From contig NZ_JAQBOF010000008.1 in NCBI RefSeq assembly GCF_028288185.1, forward strand, positions 124,001 through 188,000: 64,000 nucleotides of DNA. The letters run 5' to 3'. Positions 44,770-53,027 of this stretch are shown here, one piece after another (within the stretch, counting starts at the first letter, position 1; each line of letters begins with the position of its first letter). The notes beneath the pieces were generated by a model. The model was not told the origin of the DNA, ran no database searches, and was given only the letters and a program-made list of their open reading frames with translations. This DNA is from Mucilaginibacter sp. (GTDB taxonomy: Bacteria > Bacteroidota > Bacteroidia > Sphingobacteriales > Sphingobacteriaceae). Made by a program: the position numbers and the translations under genes.

Positions 44770-45126
44770 TATTGTTATTGATACTTCTTTAATAATTAAT
44801 TTATTTAATGGGGTTACTGAGGTAGAAAAATTGATTACCAATCGTAATTTATTTGTGTCAATAATTTCTGAAATTGAAGTGTTAAGCTTTCCCAATATTG
44901 CTCCCTCAGACAAAGCATTGCTCAAAACTTTTTTATCTAAGTGTCATGTTGGGATATTGAACCCGCGATAAAAGATATTACAATAGACATCAGATCGAAA
45001 TTTAAGGTGAAGTTACCAGATGCTGTTATTGCCGCTACTGCAATATATTTTGACTTACCTTTGTTTACCATGGATAAAGGATTTGAAAAGATAACTGATC
45101 TACAAGCGGTTATTTTATCCCTCTAA
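44756..45126 (+). pseudogene. PIN-domain (VapC-like) toxin with a frameshift
   Basis: The ATG at 44756 opens 71 codons (IVIDTSLIINLF, then SIISEIEVLSFP) ending at TAA 44969. The rest of the PIN domain continues in the -1 frame up to 45126, from about 44944 (DIEPAIKDITIDIRSKFKVK, then LPDAVIAATAIYFDLP and TMDKGF). Joined, the parts give a complete PIN ribonuclease with its acidic residues (ID, SEIE, LPDA, TMDK). One base seems to be missing between 44948 and 44953 (GTTGGGATA). The toxin should be inactive while the antitoxin is intact. A sequencing error is possible. Confidence 0.8.
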
Positions 45127-45187
45127 AGCAATATATGCCCGTATTTATTCATCAATACTTATACGGCGCTATATCATAAACTATGTT

Positions 45188-45235
45188 AAGATATAAATAG
45201 GGGCCTGTTAGATATGCAGGCCCCATTTATATCTT
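45188..45235. terminator. long hairpin terminator near the M13 peptidase 3' end
   Basis: GGGGCCTG (45200-45207) pairs with CAGGCCCC (45217-45224), and the outer AAGATATAAAT (45188-45198) pairs with ATTTATATCTT (45225-45235), with one bulged A. The total of 19 bp lies between the toxin remnant and the convergent peptidase gene and can serve both strands. Confidence 0.85.
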
Positions 45236-45244
45236 AGTAAGCTT

Positions 45245-47290
45245 TTACCAAACCTTTATTCTATCCTCCGGCTTTTTATATAGTTTATCGCCGGGTTGTA
45301 CATTAAATGCTTTGTACCAGGCATCAATATTGGTTAAGGCTGCAAAAGCACGGTATTGACCCGGTGAGTGCGGATCTGTCAATACTAATTGTGCGGATGT
45401 TTCGGGACGGGCCAATCCTCTCCATACTTGCGCGAATGAAAGGAAGAAACGCTGATCAGGTGTAAATCCATCAATTTTTACATTTGATTTTCCTTGTTTG
45501 GTTTTCTTAAATGCTTCGTAAGCAACATTTATACCGCCTAAATCTGCAAGGTTCTCGCCTAAGGTTAAGCGGCCATTAATGTGGATAGTATCGTTTACGG
45601 TATAGCCATTAAATTGCTCAACAACTCTGTCCGCACGCGATTTAAATTTATCCGCATCAGCTTTTGTCCACCAGTCATGCAATGAGCCATCGGCATCATA
45701 TTGTCTGCCCTGGTCATCAAAACCGTGGGTCATTTCATGCCCGATAACCGCGCCTATAGCTCCGTAATTTACGGCATCATCAGCAGCAAAATCAAAGAAC
45801 GGGAACTGTAATATACCTGCCGGGAACGTAATTTCGTTTTTAGTAGGGCTGTAGTTAGCATTTACGGTCGGCGGTGTCATGTTAAAACGTTTTTTATCAA
45901 CCGGTTTGCCTAATTGGCTAACGTTAAAGTTATAACGCCATTGGCCAATACGTTTTAAATTGCCAAAATAATCGTCACGCTCAATAACTAATCCTTTATA
46001 TTCTTCCCATTTATCAGTGTAGCCAATTTTAACGCTAAAGGCTGCTAGTTTTTTAAGGGCTTTTGCTTTAGTTTCATCGCTCATCCATTCAACACGTTTT
46101 ATACGGTCGCCTAAAACACTTTTAAGATTGTTTACCAGGTTTATCATATAAGTTTTTGCAGCAGGCTTAAAGTATTTCTCAACGTAAAGCTGGCCCAATA
46201 ATTCGCCCATGCTGCCGTCAATTAATGATGCCATGCGCTCTTTGCGTGGTGTTTGTACTTTCTGCCCGGTTAGTACGCTGGTAAAATCAAATGATGCTTT
46301 AACAAATGGCGAGCTTAATGAGCCTGCGGCGCCTTTTAATATTCCCCATGATAAATAGGTTTTCAAATCATCAACGGTGGTCGAACCAACTAAATCATCT
46401 GTTGTCTTAAAAAAGTCCGGCTGACCAACAATAATGCTGTCTTGTCCCGGCGCTTTCATATCAACCATTAGCTTAACCCATTTAAAGTGCGGGGTTGTTT
46501 TTTGAAAATCGATAACAGAAAATTTATGATAGCTTCTGTTAGGGTCGCGCAGCTCGGTACGGCTTAGTTGTGCTTTGGCTAATTTTGTTTCAATGCCGAA
46601 AATAATATCGGCATTTTTAACTGCTTGTTTGGTATCTGTTCCGCTAAACGTAAACAGGTTAACGATGTATTGTTTATAAGCGTTTTGTATTTTAAGGGTA
46701 CGGGCATCATCTTTTAAATAATAATCACGATCCGGCAATGTAGTACCACCCTGATAAAAGCTTACAATGTTTACGTTTGGATGTTTGGAGTCAGGGCCTA
46801 CACCAAAGGCAAATAAAGGGCCCGCAATGGCGTGTGTACGTTCGTAGGTGGCTTCGGTTACTACATCGTCAGTAGTTTTTATACGCGCAATGCGTTCTAA
46901 GTCTGCTTTAATAGGTTCGTAGCCACGTTTTTCAATGGTTAAAGTGTCCATACCGGCGGTATACATATCGCCGACACGTTGCGTTACACTTCCTTTTAAT
47001 CCCGGTTTTTTGCCGGCATCTTTAAGCAAGCCTACAAGGTGATCGGTGTTTTCCTGAGCCAAAATATTAAAGGCCCCCCAACGGGTTTCTTTTGCAGGGA
47101 TAGGGTGTTTTTTAATCCACGCTCCGTTAGCGTATTCGTAAAAATCATCGCCGGGTTTTATGGACTTGTCCATGTTTTCCGGGTCAATAAATTTCATTTT
47201 GGGTTTTGGCTTTATGTTATCAATAACAAAAGCACTGGCGGTAATGCATATAGCACTCCCCACAATTAAACGGCTAAGTTTTATTTTCAT
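45245..47290 (-). CDS. M13-family (neprilysin/PepO-like) zinc metallopeptidase
   Basis: 681 residues with a signal peptide (MKIKLSRLIVGSAICITAS). The zinc motif HEMTH near residue 517 (VIGHEMTHGFDDQGRQYD) is followed by the third ligand glutamate in LTLGENLADLGGINVAYEA. NANYSPTKNEITFPAGILQ and the C-terminal PEDRIKVW are family-typical. It cleaves small peptides, probably in the periplasm. Transcribed alone. Confidence 0.95.
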   Translation of the reverse strand: MKIKLSRLIVGSAICITASAFVIDNIKPKPKMKFIDPENMDKSIKPGDDFYEYANGAWIKKHPIPAKETRWGAFNILAQENTDHLVGLLKDAGKKPGLKGSVTQRVGDMYTAGMDTLTIEKRGYEPIKADLERIARIKTTDDVVTEATYERTHAIAGPLFAFGVGPDSKHPNVNIVSFYQGGTTLPDRDYYLKDDARTLKIQNAYKQYIVNLFTFSGTDTKQAVKNADIIFGIETKLAKAQLSRTELRDPNRSYHKFSVIDFQKTTPHFKWVKLMVDMKAPGQDSIIVGQPDFFKTTDDLVGSTTVDDLKTYLSWGILKGAAGSLSSPFVKASFDFTSVLTGQKVQTPRKERMASLIDGSMGELLGQLYVEKYFKPAAKTYMINLVNNLKSVLGDRIKRVEWMSDETKAKALKKLAAFSVKIGYTDKWEEYKGLVIERDDYFGNLKRIGQWRYNFNVSQLGKPVDKKRFNMTPPTVNANYSPTKNEITFPAGILQFPFFDFAADDAVNYGAIGAVIGHEMTHGFDDQGRQYDADGSLHDWWTKADADKFKSRADRVVEQFNGYTVNDTIHINGRLTLGENLADLGGINVAYEAFKKTKQGKSNVKIDGFTPDQRFFLSFAQVWRGLARPETSAQLVLTDPHSPGQYRAFAALTNIDAWYKAFNVQPGDKLYKKPEDRIKVW

Positions 47291-47419
47291 GATAATAATT
47301 GAGTCAGTTATTAATGCAATAATAGTAAATTTAAGTATATGTTAAATAATTAGCCTGATAAATTAAACGGCGATTACCATTCTGCCCTACAGCGAAATTT
47401 TTTCACACCAATGTCAATG

Positions 47420-47587
47420 TTTTAGCCGGTAGTAAATTTACAGTTTTTTGGGTATTCACGCTTTTACCGGTAGTAAATTATATCGTTTTTCGGGTATCAC
47501 TGCTTTTACCGGTAGTAATTTATGGTGTTTTTCAGGTATTGAGGGTTATACTGGTAGCAAGTATTTTACTTAAATACTTGTATAACA
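47420..47587. repeat. four tandem copies of a 42-bp unit
   Basis: Units start at 47420, 47462, 47504 and 47546, exactly 42 bp apart. Each opens TTTTA(C/G)CGGTAGTAA, continues AT-rich, and passes GTTTTTCGGGTAT before a short GC-containing end. The first three are close copies; the fourth (TTATACTGGTAGCAAG) is diverged. Confidence 0.85.
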
Positions 47588-47748
47588 GTATTTTAAGTAA
47601 AAATAATTTTTACCAAGGCAATATTTACGCTAATAGTAATTGCAGGTTTTATTGAAGATCAATATGACAAAGAACTAAAATTGGGTATGTAAGATACGAA
47701 GAAAAAGGCGTAAAGATGGTGACACAATTATTCGTGTAATTAAGAAGT

Positions 47749-47783
47749 CCCTCTCTTTTGGATAGAGGGTTTAGGGTGAGGCT
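47749..47783. repeat. 'ccctct...agaggg' word element (family G)
   Basis: CCCTCT (47749-47754) pairs with AGAGGG (47764-47769) around TTTTGGAT, followed by TTTAGGGTGAGGC. The same phrase occurs at 17745 and, inverted, at 16583. Confidence 0.65.
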
Positions 47784-47825
47784 ACATTAACATCAATCAA
47801 TCCATAAACTTTTAATCCAAAACGC

Positions 47826-47833
47826 TATTTTTG
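47826..47833 (+). promoter_or_regulatory. -7 box (TATTTTTG) 7 nt before the valS start
   Basis: An exact TAnnTTTG box, followed by TGCCCTT and ATG 47841. No -33 TTG at normal spacing. It predicts a nearly leaderless mRNA. Confidence 0.48.
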
Positions 47834-47840
47834 TGCCCTT

Positions 47841-50516
47841 ATGAGTATTGCTAAAACATATTTGCCTAAAGAAGCCGAAGAGAAATGGTACAGTTACTGG
47901 TTAGAGAACAACTTTTTCAGATCAGTACCTGATGACCGCGAACCTTATACCATTGTAATACCACCCCCAAATGTTACCGGGGTGCTGCACATGGGGCATA
48001 TGTTAAACAACACCATACAAGATGTACTGATACGCCGTGCCCGTATGAAAGGCAAAAACGCCTGCTGGGTACCCGGTACAGACCACGCCAGCATAGCTAC
48101 CGAAGCTAAAGTAGTTGCCATGCTTAAAGAGCGTGGCATCAGCAAAAAAGATCTTACCCGCCCTGAGTTTTTAGACTATGCCTGGGAGTGGAAAGAAAAA
48201 TACGGCGGCATTATACTGGATCAGCTTAAAAAACTAGGCGCTTCATGCGATTGGGAGCGTACCAAGTTTACCATGGACGATAATTTATCAGAAGCGGTAA
48301 TTGATACGTTTATCCACCTGTATAAAAAAGGTCTGATATACCGTGGTATCCGCATGGTTAACTGGGATCCGCATGGGAAAACCGCGGTTAGTGATGAGGA
48401 AGTTATACGTAAAGAAGTTAATCAAAAACTTTATTATATAAGGTATCAGGTAGTAGTTGATGAGTTGTCAATGATGAGTGAAAGTGTTGCTACACATCAC
48501 TCACCGCTTACCGCTCGCTATTTAACTATAGCTACTACACGGCCCGAAACTATTATGGCAGATGCGGCTATCTGTATCAACCCTAATGATGAGCGGTATA
48601 TGCATTTGCATGGCAAAAAAGTTTTCATCCCGTTAATAAACCGCGAAATACCGGTTATACTGGATGATTATGTTACCATGGATTTTGGTACCGGCTGTTT
48701 AAAGGTTACGCCGGCGCATGATCTGAATGATTATGAACTGGGCCAAAAACATCATCTGCCTGTTATTGATATTTTAAACGATGATGGTACACTAAATGAA
48801 AAAGCGCAAATATTAGTAGGCGAGGACCGCTTTGCAGCACGTAAAAAAATTGCGGTAATGCTGGAAGAAGCAGGTGCGCTGGATAAAGTGGAAGAATATA
48901 AATCGCAGGTTGGTTTTTCTGAACGTACCAATGCGGTTATTGAGCCCAAACTATCTATGCAATGGTTTTGCAAGATGGATGAGATGGCTAAACCCGCGCT
49001 GGATTATGTGCTGAATGGCGATATTAAACTGATCCCCGAAAAATTTATCAATACCTACCGCCACTGGATGGAGAATGTGAGGGATTGGAACATTAGCAGG
49101 CAGCTTTGGTGGGGGCAACAAATACCGGCATGGTACCTGCCAAATGGCGAATATATTATTGCTAAAACAAGAGAAGAAGCATTTGAAAAATCAAGAATCA
49201 AGAATCAAGATTTAAGAATTGAAGATTTGGTACAGGACGAAGACGTCCTTGACACCTGGTTCTCATCATGGTTATGGCCGATATCTGTTTTTGATGGGTT
49301 TAAGAACCCTGATAATGCCGATATCAATTACTATTACCCAACCAACGATTTGGTTACCGCGCCCGAAATCTTATTCTTTTGGGTAGCACGTATGATCATG
49401 GCCGGGCACGAGTTTAGGGGCGAGATACCGTTTAAAAATGTTTACCTGACGGGTATCGTTCGGGATAAACTGGGCCGTAAAATGTCAAAACAATTAGGCA
49501 ACTCGCCAGATCCTTTAGATTTGATTGGTCAATACGGTGCCGATGGCGTTAGGGTAGGTATGCTGTTATGCTCGCCTGCCGGTAATGACCTGATGTTTGA
49601 TGACAGCTATTGCGAGCAGGGCCGTAATTTTTACAATAAGGTTTGGAACGCGTTCCGCTTAGTTAAAGGTTGGGAAGTTGATAATAGTTTAACAAACCCT
49701 AACCAGGTTGCTATTGATTGGTTCGATAGCCGCTTTAACCAGGCGATGATAGAGATTGAAGATAACTTTGGGCAATACCGATTATCAGAAGCTTTGATGG
49801 CGACATACAAACTGGTATGGGACGATTTCTGTGCCTGGTACCTTGAAATGATAAAGCCGGTTTACCTGCAACCCATAGATAGTGAAACTTATAAACGTAC
49901 CATTGCTTTCTTTGAAAACATCCTGAAAGTACTTCATCCGTTTATGCCTTTTATAACCGAAGAGCTATGGCATGACGAGTTGTTTGGCGAGCGCGATAGG
50001 CTTGATTGTTGTATTGTTGCCCAATTGCCAATTAATGGGGAAATTAATTCCCGCCTATTGGCTGATGTTGAAAACGTAAAACAAATTATAACGCAGGTTA
50101 GAAATATTCGTAACAGCAAACAAATATCGCCAAAAGAGGCGCTGGTGCTTTCTGTTAAAGCAAATTCGGGGATTAATTACTTAGCATATAAAGCAATATT
50201 AAGCAAGCTAGCCAACCTAAGCGAGTTAAATTTTGTAAATGATAAAGTGACTGGTGCAAGCAGTTTTTTAGTATCAACCGATGAGTTTTTTGTGCCTTTG
50301 AACGAGAATATTGATGTTGCAGCCGAAACAGAAAGGCTGCAAAAAGAAAAGGATTATTTAATTGGGTTTTTAAGATCGGTTAATGCAAAATTAACTAACG
50401 AACGCTTTATGAGTAATGCCAAGCCGGAGATAATTGAGGCCGAGCAAAAAAAGAAAGCCGATGCGGAAGCCAAATTAAAGATCATTGAAGAGGGATTGTC
50501 AGGATTGGCAAACTAA
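47841..50516 (+). CDS. valS: valyl-tRNA synthetase
   Basis: 891 residues of class I aminoacyl-tRNA synthetase. The HIGH-type motif is PPPNVTGVLHMGHMLNN near residue 40-55 and the KMSKS loop is KLGRKMSKQLGNSPDP near 545-560, with Gln at the last loop position. The editing (CP1) domain includes TIATTRPETIMADAA, and a C-terminal coiled coil (VAAETERLQKEKDYLIGFLRS) is the tRNA-binding arm. Two insertions, at residues about 205-225 and 449-461, are encoded by word repeats like those found between genes. All core motifs are intact, so the gene should be functional. Confidence 0.97.
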   Translation: MSIAKTYLPKEAEEKWYSYWLENNFFRSVPDDREPYTIVIPPPNVTGVLHMGHMLNNTIQDVLIRRARMKGKNACWVPGTDHASIATEAKVVAMLKERGISKKDLTRPEFLDYAWEWKEKYGGIILDQLKKLGASCDWERTKFTMDDNLSEAVIDTFIHLYKKGLIYRGIRMVNWDPHGKTAVSDEEVIRKEVNQKLYYIRYQVVVDELSMMSESVATHHSPLTARYLTIATTRPETIMADAAICINPNDERYMHLHGKKVFIPLINREIPVILDDYVTMDFGTGCLKVTPAHDLNDYELGQKHHLPVIDILNDDGTLNEKAQILVGEDRFAARKKIAVMLEEAGALDKVEEYKSQVGFSERTNAVIEPKLSMQWFCKMDEMAKPALDYVLNGDIKLIPEKFINTYRHWMENVRDWNISRQLWWGQQIPAWYLPNGEYIIAKTREEAFEKSRIKNQDLRIEDLVQDEDVLDTWFSSWLWPISVFDGFKNPDNADINYYYPTNDLVTAPEILFFWVARMIMAGHEFRGEIPFKNVYLTGIVRDKLGRKMSKQLGNSPDPLDLIGQYGADGVRVGMLLCSPAGNDLMFDDSYCEQGRNFYNKVWNAFRLVKGWEVDNSLTNPNQVAIDWFDSRFNQAMIEIEDNFGQYRLSEALMATYKLVWDDFCAWYLEMIKPVYLQPIDSETYKRTIAFFENILKVLHPFMPFITEELWHDELFGERDRLDCCIVAQLPINGEINSRLLADVENVKQIITQVRNIRNSKQISPKEALVLSVKANSGINYLAYKAILSKLANLSELNFVNDKVTGASSFLVSTDEFFVPLNENIDVAAETERLQKEKDYLIGFLRSVNAKLTNERFMSNAKPEIIEAEQKKKADAEAKLKIIEEGLSGLAN
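48454..48515 (+). repeat. A-family-like word repeat inside valS
   Basis: GTTGATGAGTTGTCAATGAT-GAGTG followed by CATCACTCACCGC uses the same 'gatgagtg / cactcacc' words as the intergenic element at 8132, with TGAGTGA able to pair with TCACTCA. It is in frame and encodes about 20 residues (VVDELSMMSESVATHHSPLT) between YYIRYQ and YLTIATTRPE. Confidence 0.7.
49186..49222 (+). repeat. C-family word repeat inside valS
   Basis: Three tandem 'aatcaag' words (AAATCAAGAATCAAGAATCA, then AGATTTAAGAATTGAAG) repeat the intergenic word at 26621-26640. It is in frame, encoding KSRIKNQDLRIED, in a naturally variable loop before the conserved QDEDVLDTWFSS. Confidence 0.7.
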
Positions 50517-50625
50517 TTGTATTAGTGGTAGTAAGCTATCGTTGAACTTTCTAAATTAATGGATTGATTACAAATCATTAATTTACAAATCCATTGTTAT
50601 AGCAGCAACGCTAAAACAATTGGTT

Positions 50626-52473
50626 ATGAACAAGAAAGTACGGTTTTTTAACTTATCGCTCGATAAGATCCTTTCAAAGGATCTGTCTATTCTTGACAAT
50701 GCCCGCTTGCGTTTGTTGTATTATGGCCTCGCATTAGCATTTTTCACCCTGTTTGTGATCCTGGCTGATGTTTTATACCAGCGCCATATTATCCTGAGTA
50801 TTACTACAGGTATAATGTTTCTAGCTTCGGCGGTCCTTTTTAAATTTCTTACTTACAAGCCGCGGTGGATGCTGATCGCGCATTTGATCTTGATTGTTGC
50901 AACTATAGTTAACATCATTGATATTTTTATTGCTATCCAAAATGTTGATGTAGTTACAGTTGAGGTTATTATAATGATAATGCTGTTCGGCTTTTATATG
51001 CTGGGGCAAAAAGCGGGGTTGATCTATTCGTTGCTTAATGTAGTACCCGTGTTAACACTGGCGTTACTTCAATATAGTAACAACTATGTGCCGCCATTTA
51101 AGCCGGAGAAAGTAGACGAAACTACCACCATTATAGCCATTGCTGCCTGCTTCATCCTGATAGCGTTTATACATAGCCATTTCTACAAAGCTTTTATCAA
51201 GACTATAACACAGCTTAAAGAAACCAGCGATAAACAAAGCGGTTTAACAGCCGAGTTTGAATCGGCTATGGAAAAGGCCCAAAAATCATCCGAGGCAAAA
51301 TCAGATTTCTTGTCTACCATGTCTCATGAGATCAGGACACCATTGAATGCCGTTATCGGGATGAGTAATTTATTAATAACCGGTAACCCACGGCCAGATC
51401 AAAAAGAAAACCTGGAAGTGTTAAAGTTTTCGGCAGGTAACTTATTATCTATTGTTAATGATGTGCTCGACTTTAACAAAATAGAATCGGGCAAACTTGT
51501 TTTTGAAAATATCAAATTCAACATGGTTGAATTGATGCAAAATATTTGCGGCGGGCAAATGATGACCGCCCGGACAAAAGGCCTTTTATTTAAATTAGAT
51601 GTTGATAGCATACTAAGCAGAAAAGTATTATTTGGTGATCCTACCCGTATAACCCAGATAGTTTTTAACCTGGTAAGCAATGCTCTTAAATTCACGGCCG
51701 ATGGAAATATATGGGTTAAAGCAACCTGTATTGAAGATAGGCATAACCGTGTAACCGTTAATTTTTTGGTAAAGGATACCGGTATAGGTATTGAGAAAGA
51801 TCGCCTGGATATTATTTTCGAACCATTTATACAGGAGTCACTAAGTACAACCCGTCAGTATGGTGGTACGGGTTTAGGTTTGGCCATTGTTAAACGTTTG
51901 CTAGAGTTACAGGGCTTAAAAATTAAAGTAAACAGCCAGCCGGGTGTGGGGTCTGAGTTTTCATTCAATATGGAATTCCCGGTATCAACCGAAGTATTTG
52001 AACCTTCTGATAATCAGCCACAACATGCTACAGAAAATGACGAAACACTAAGCGCTATCCGCATGCTTATTGCCGAAGATAACCCGGTGAATGTGATGCT
52101 GATGAAGAAGCTGCTTTCTAAATGGAGCATCGTACCGTCTATTGCCGAAAATGGCGAACGTGCGGTTGAGTTAGTACAATACGGTAATTTCGATATTATT
52201 TTAATGGACCTGCAAATGCCGGTAATGAACGGTTTTGACGCGGCCAAAGAGATACGTAAAATGGCCGACCATCAAAAATCAAGTATTCCAATTATCGCCT
52301 TAACAGCTTCAGCTTTGTTTGATATAAGGGAACGTGTGCAGGAATCGGGTATGAATGATTACGTTTCGAAACCATTTAAACCTAACGAGTTGTTCGAGAA
52401 AATAAAGATGCTGGTAGCAAAATCGTCTACCGGTAAGTTTAAATTTTCTGATACTCTGGTAATTCCTCAATAA
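50626..52473 (+). CDS. hybrid sensor histidine kinase/response regulator
   Basis: 615 residues from ATG 50626 (a TTG two codons upstream is not needed). The N-terminal 190 residues hold about six membrane helices with no recognisable sensor domain. A coiled linker leads to HisKA with the phospho-acceptor His in FLSTMSHEIRTPLNAVIGM near residue 234. The HATPase shows NLVSNALKFT, DTGIGIEKD and GGTGLGLAIVKRL. A receiver domain follows (LIAEDNPVNVMLMKK, phospho-acceptor Asp in ILMDLQMPVMNG near 526, and the KPF lysine). No output domain or partner regulator is adjacent. The 3' end overlaps the convergent gene by 35 bp. Confidence 0.94.
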   Translation: MNKKVRFFNLSLDKILSKDLSILDNARLRLLYYGLALAFFTLFVILADVLYQRHIILSITTGIMFLASAVLFKFLTYKPRWMLIAHLILIVATIVNIIDIFIAIQNVDVVTVEVIIMIMLFGFYMLGQKAGLIYSLLNVVPVLTLALLQYSNNYVPPFKPEKVDETTTIIAIAACFILIAFIHSHFYKAFIKTITQLKETSDKQSGLTAEFESAMEKAQKSSEAKSDFLSTMSHEIRTPLNAVIGMSNLLITGNPRPDQKENLEVLKFSAGNLLSIVNDVLDFNKIESGKLVFENIKFNMVELMQNICGGQMMTARTKGLLFKLDVDSILSRKVLFGDPTRITQIVFNLVSNALKFTADGNIWVKATCIEDRHNRVTVNFLVKDTGIGIEKDRLDIIFEPFIQESLSTTRQYGGTGLGLAIVKRLLELQGLKIKVNSQPGVGSEFSFNMEFPVSTEVFEPSDNQPQHATENDETLSAIRMLIAEDNPVNVMLMKKLLSKWSIVPSIAENGERAVELVQYGNFDIILMDLQMPVMNGFDAAKEIRKMADHQKSSIPIIALTASALFDIRERVQESGMNDYVSKPFKPNELFEKIKMLVAKSSTGKFKFSDTLVIPQ

Positions 52474-52891
52474 ATTGGTAATTCTGTAGCTCGAAGTTTA
52501 TGCGGCAATAATAATGTTGCAGGCCGTTGGTAACCGCCAATAAAGCTATTTTATGTACAATGTTGTAACGCGCCACCTGGTCAAATACTTTTTGATCAAT
52601 AGCAACAGAAGGCGCTTTACATTCAACCAATAAGATTTTATCACCTGCCGAGTTAAAAGCCAGTATATCAGATCGTTTTTGCTTGCCGTGCAGCTTATGC
52701 CCGCCCTCTAGTTTTATTAAGCTTTTAGGGTAATTTTTTTGCCCGATCAGGTACTGTACAAAATGCTGGCGCACCCATTCTTCGGGAGTGATGATGATGT
52801 TTCGTTTCCTTATTTCATCAAATAAACTCAGCTGTCCGTCCTGATCGGTTATTTTAAAAGGATAGGGTGGCAGATTTAAGGGTTGCAGCAT
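52439..52891 (-). CDS. stand-alone HsdR N-terminal-domain (PD-(D/E)XK-like) protein
   Basis: 150 residues. EEWVRQHFVQYLIGQKNYP and KRSDILAFNSAGDKILLVECKAP contain the D-…-ExK nuclease signature (Asp in RSDI, Glu-Cys-Lys). This matches the N-terminal domain of type I restriction HsdR, found alone in many Bacteroidetes beside holA. There is no hsdM, hsdS or helicase part here, so it is not a restriction system. It is divergent from holA, suggesting a shared regulatory region, and overlaps the kinase gene at its 3' end. Confidence 0.85.
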   Translation of the reverse strand: MLQPLNLPPYPFKITDQDGQLSLFDEIRKRNIIITPEEWVRQHFVQYLIGQKNYPKSLIKLEGGHKLHGKQKRSDILAFNSAGDKILLVECKAPSVAIDQKVFDQVARYNIVHKIALLAVTNGLQHYYCRINFELQNYQFIEELPEYQKI

Positions 52892-52909
52892 TTAAGTTAA
52901 GTCAAAAAT

Positions 52910-52917
52910 CAAAAGTA
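52910..52917 (-). promoter_or_regulatory. -7 box (TACTTTTG) upstream of the HsdR-N gene
   Basis: An exact box on the minus strand in the left arm of the same palindrome, ending 18 nt before the ATG at 52891. Mirror image of the holA box. Confidence 0.42.
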
Positions 52918-53014
52918 AAAATTCAAAAGCGTTATTCATTATTTAGATTTGACAACTTTTTAAAAGTTGTCAAATCTATTTGTTCACACTATGTTTTTTT
53001 GCCTTTTGAATTTT

Positions 53015-53022
53015 TACTTTTG
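53015..53022 (+). promoter_or_regulatory. -7 box (TACTTTTG) 5 nt before the holA start
   Basis: An exact TAnnTTTG box, followed by ACTTA and ATG 53028. It sits in the right arm of the nested palindrome and predicts a nearly leaderless mRNA. Confidence 0.48.
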
Positions 53023-53027
53023 ACTTA

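Larger units (their letters stand above)
47291..47840. other. 550-bp intergenic region between M13 peptidase and valS
   Basis: No gene is apparent. In order it holds the AT-rich upstream region of the M13 gene, a 42-bp tandem repeat (47420-47587), an AT-rich hairpin (TACTTAAATACT … AGTATTTTAAGTA, about 47568-47601), a G-family word element (47749-47783) and the valS promoter box. Confidence 0.7.
52892..53027. repeat. nested palindromic element between divergent genes (family C')
   Basis: The outer arms TTAAGTCAAAA(atc)AAAAGTAAAAATTCAAAAG on the left and CTTTTGAATTTTTACTTTTGACTTAA on the right are inverses. They enclose a perfect 16-bp palindrome, AGATTTGACAACTTTT-T-AAAAGTTGTCAAATCT, spanning about 52944-52976. 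Both arms end at a start codon, and each includes a TACTTTTG box facing outward. Confidence 0.85.

Noticed and set aside
44929..44935. Slippery heptamer TTTTTTA in the PIN toxin frame, suggesting programmed -1 frameshifting
   Set aside because: The heptamer is in the correct phase (T TTT TTA), but after a -1 slip the next codons are ATC TAA, so a stop at 44938-44940 ends translation before the second half. A later single-base deletion explains the break better.
52439..52891. Type I restriction system
   Set aside because: Only the HsdR N-terminal domain is present. There is no helicase part, hsdM or hsdS, so no restriction function is claimed.
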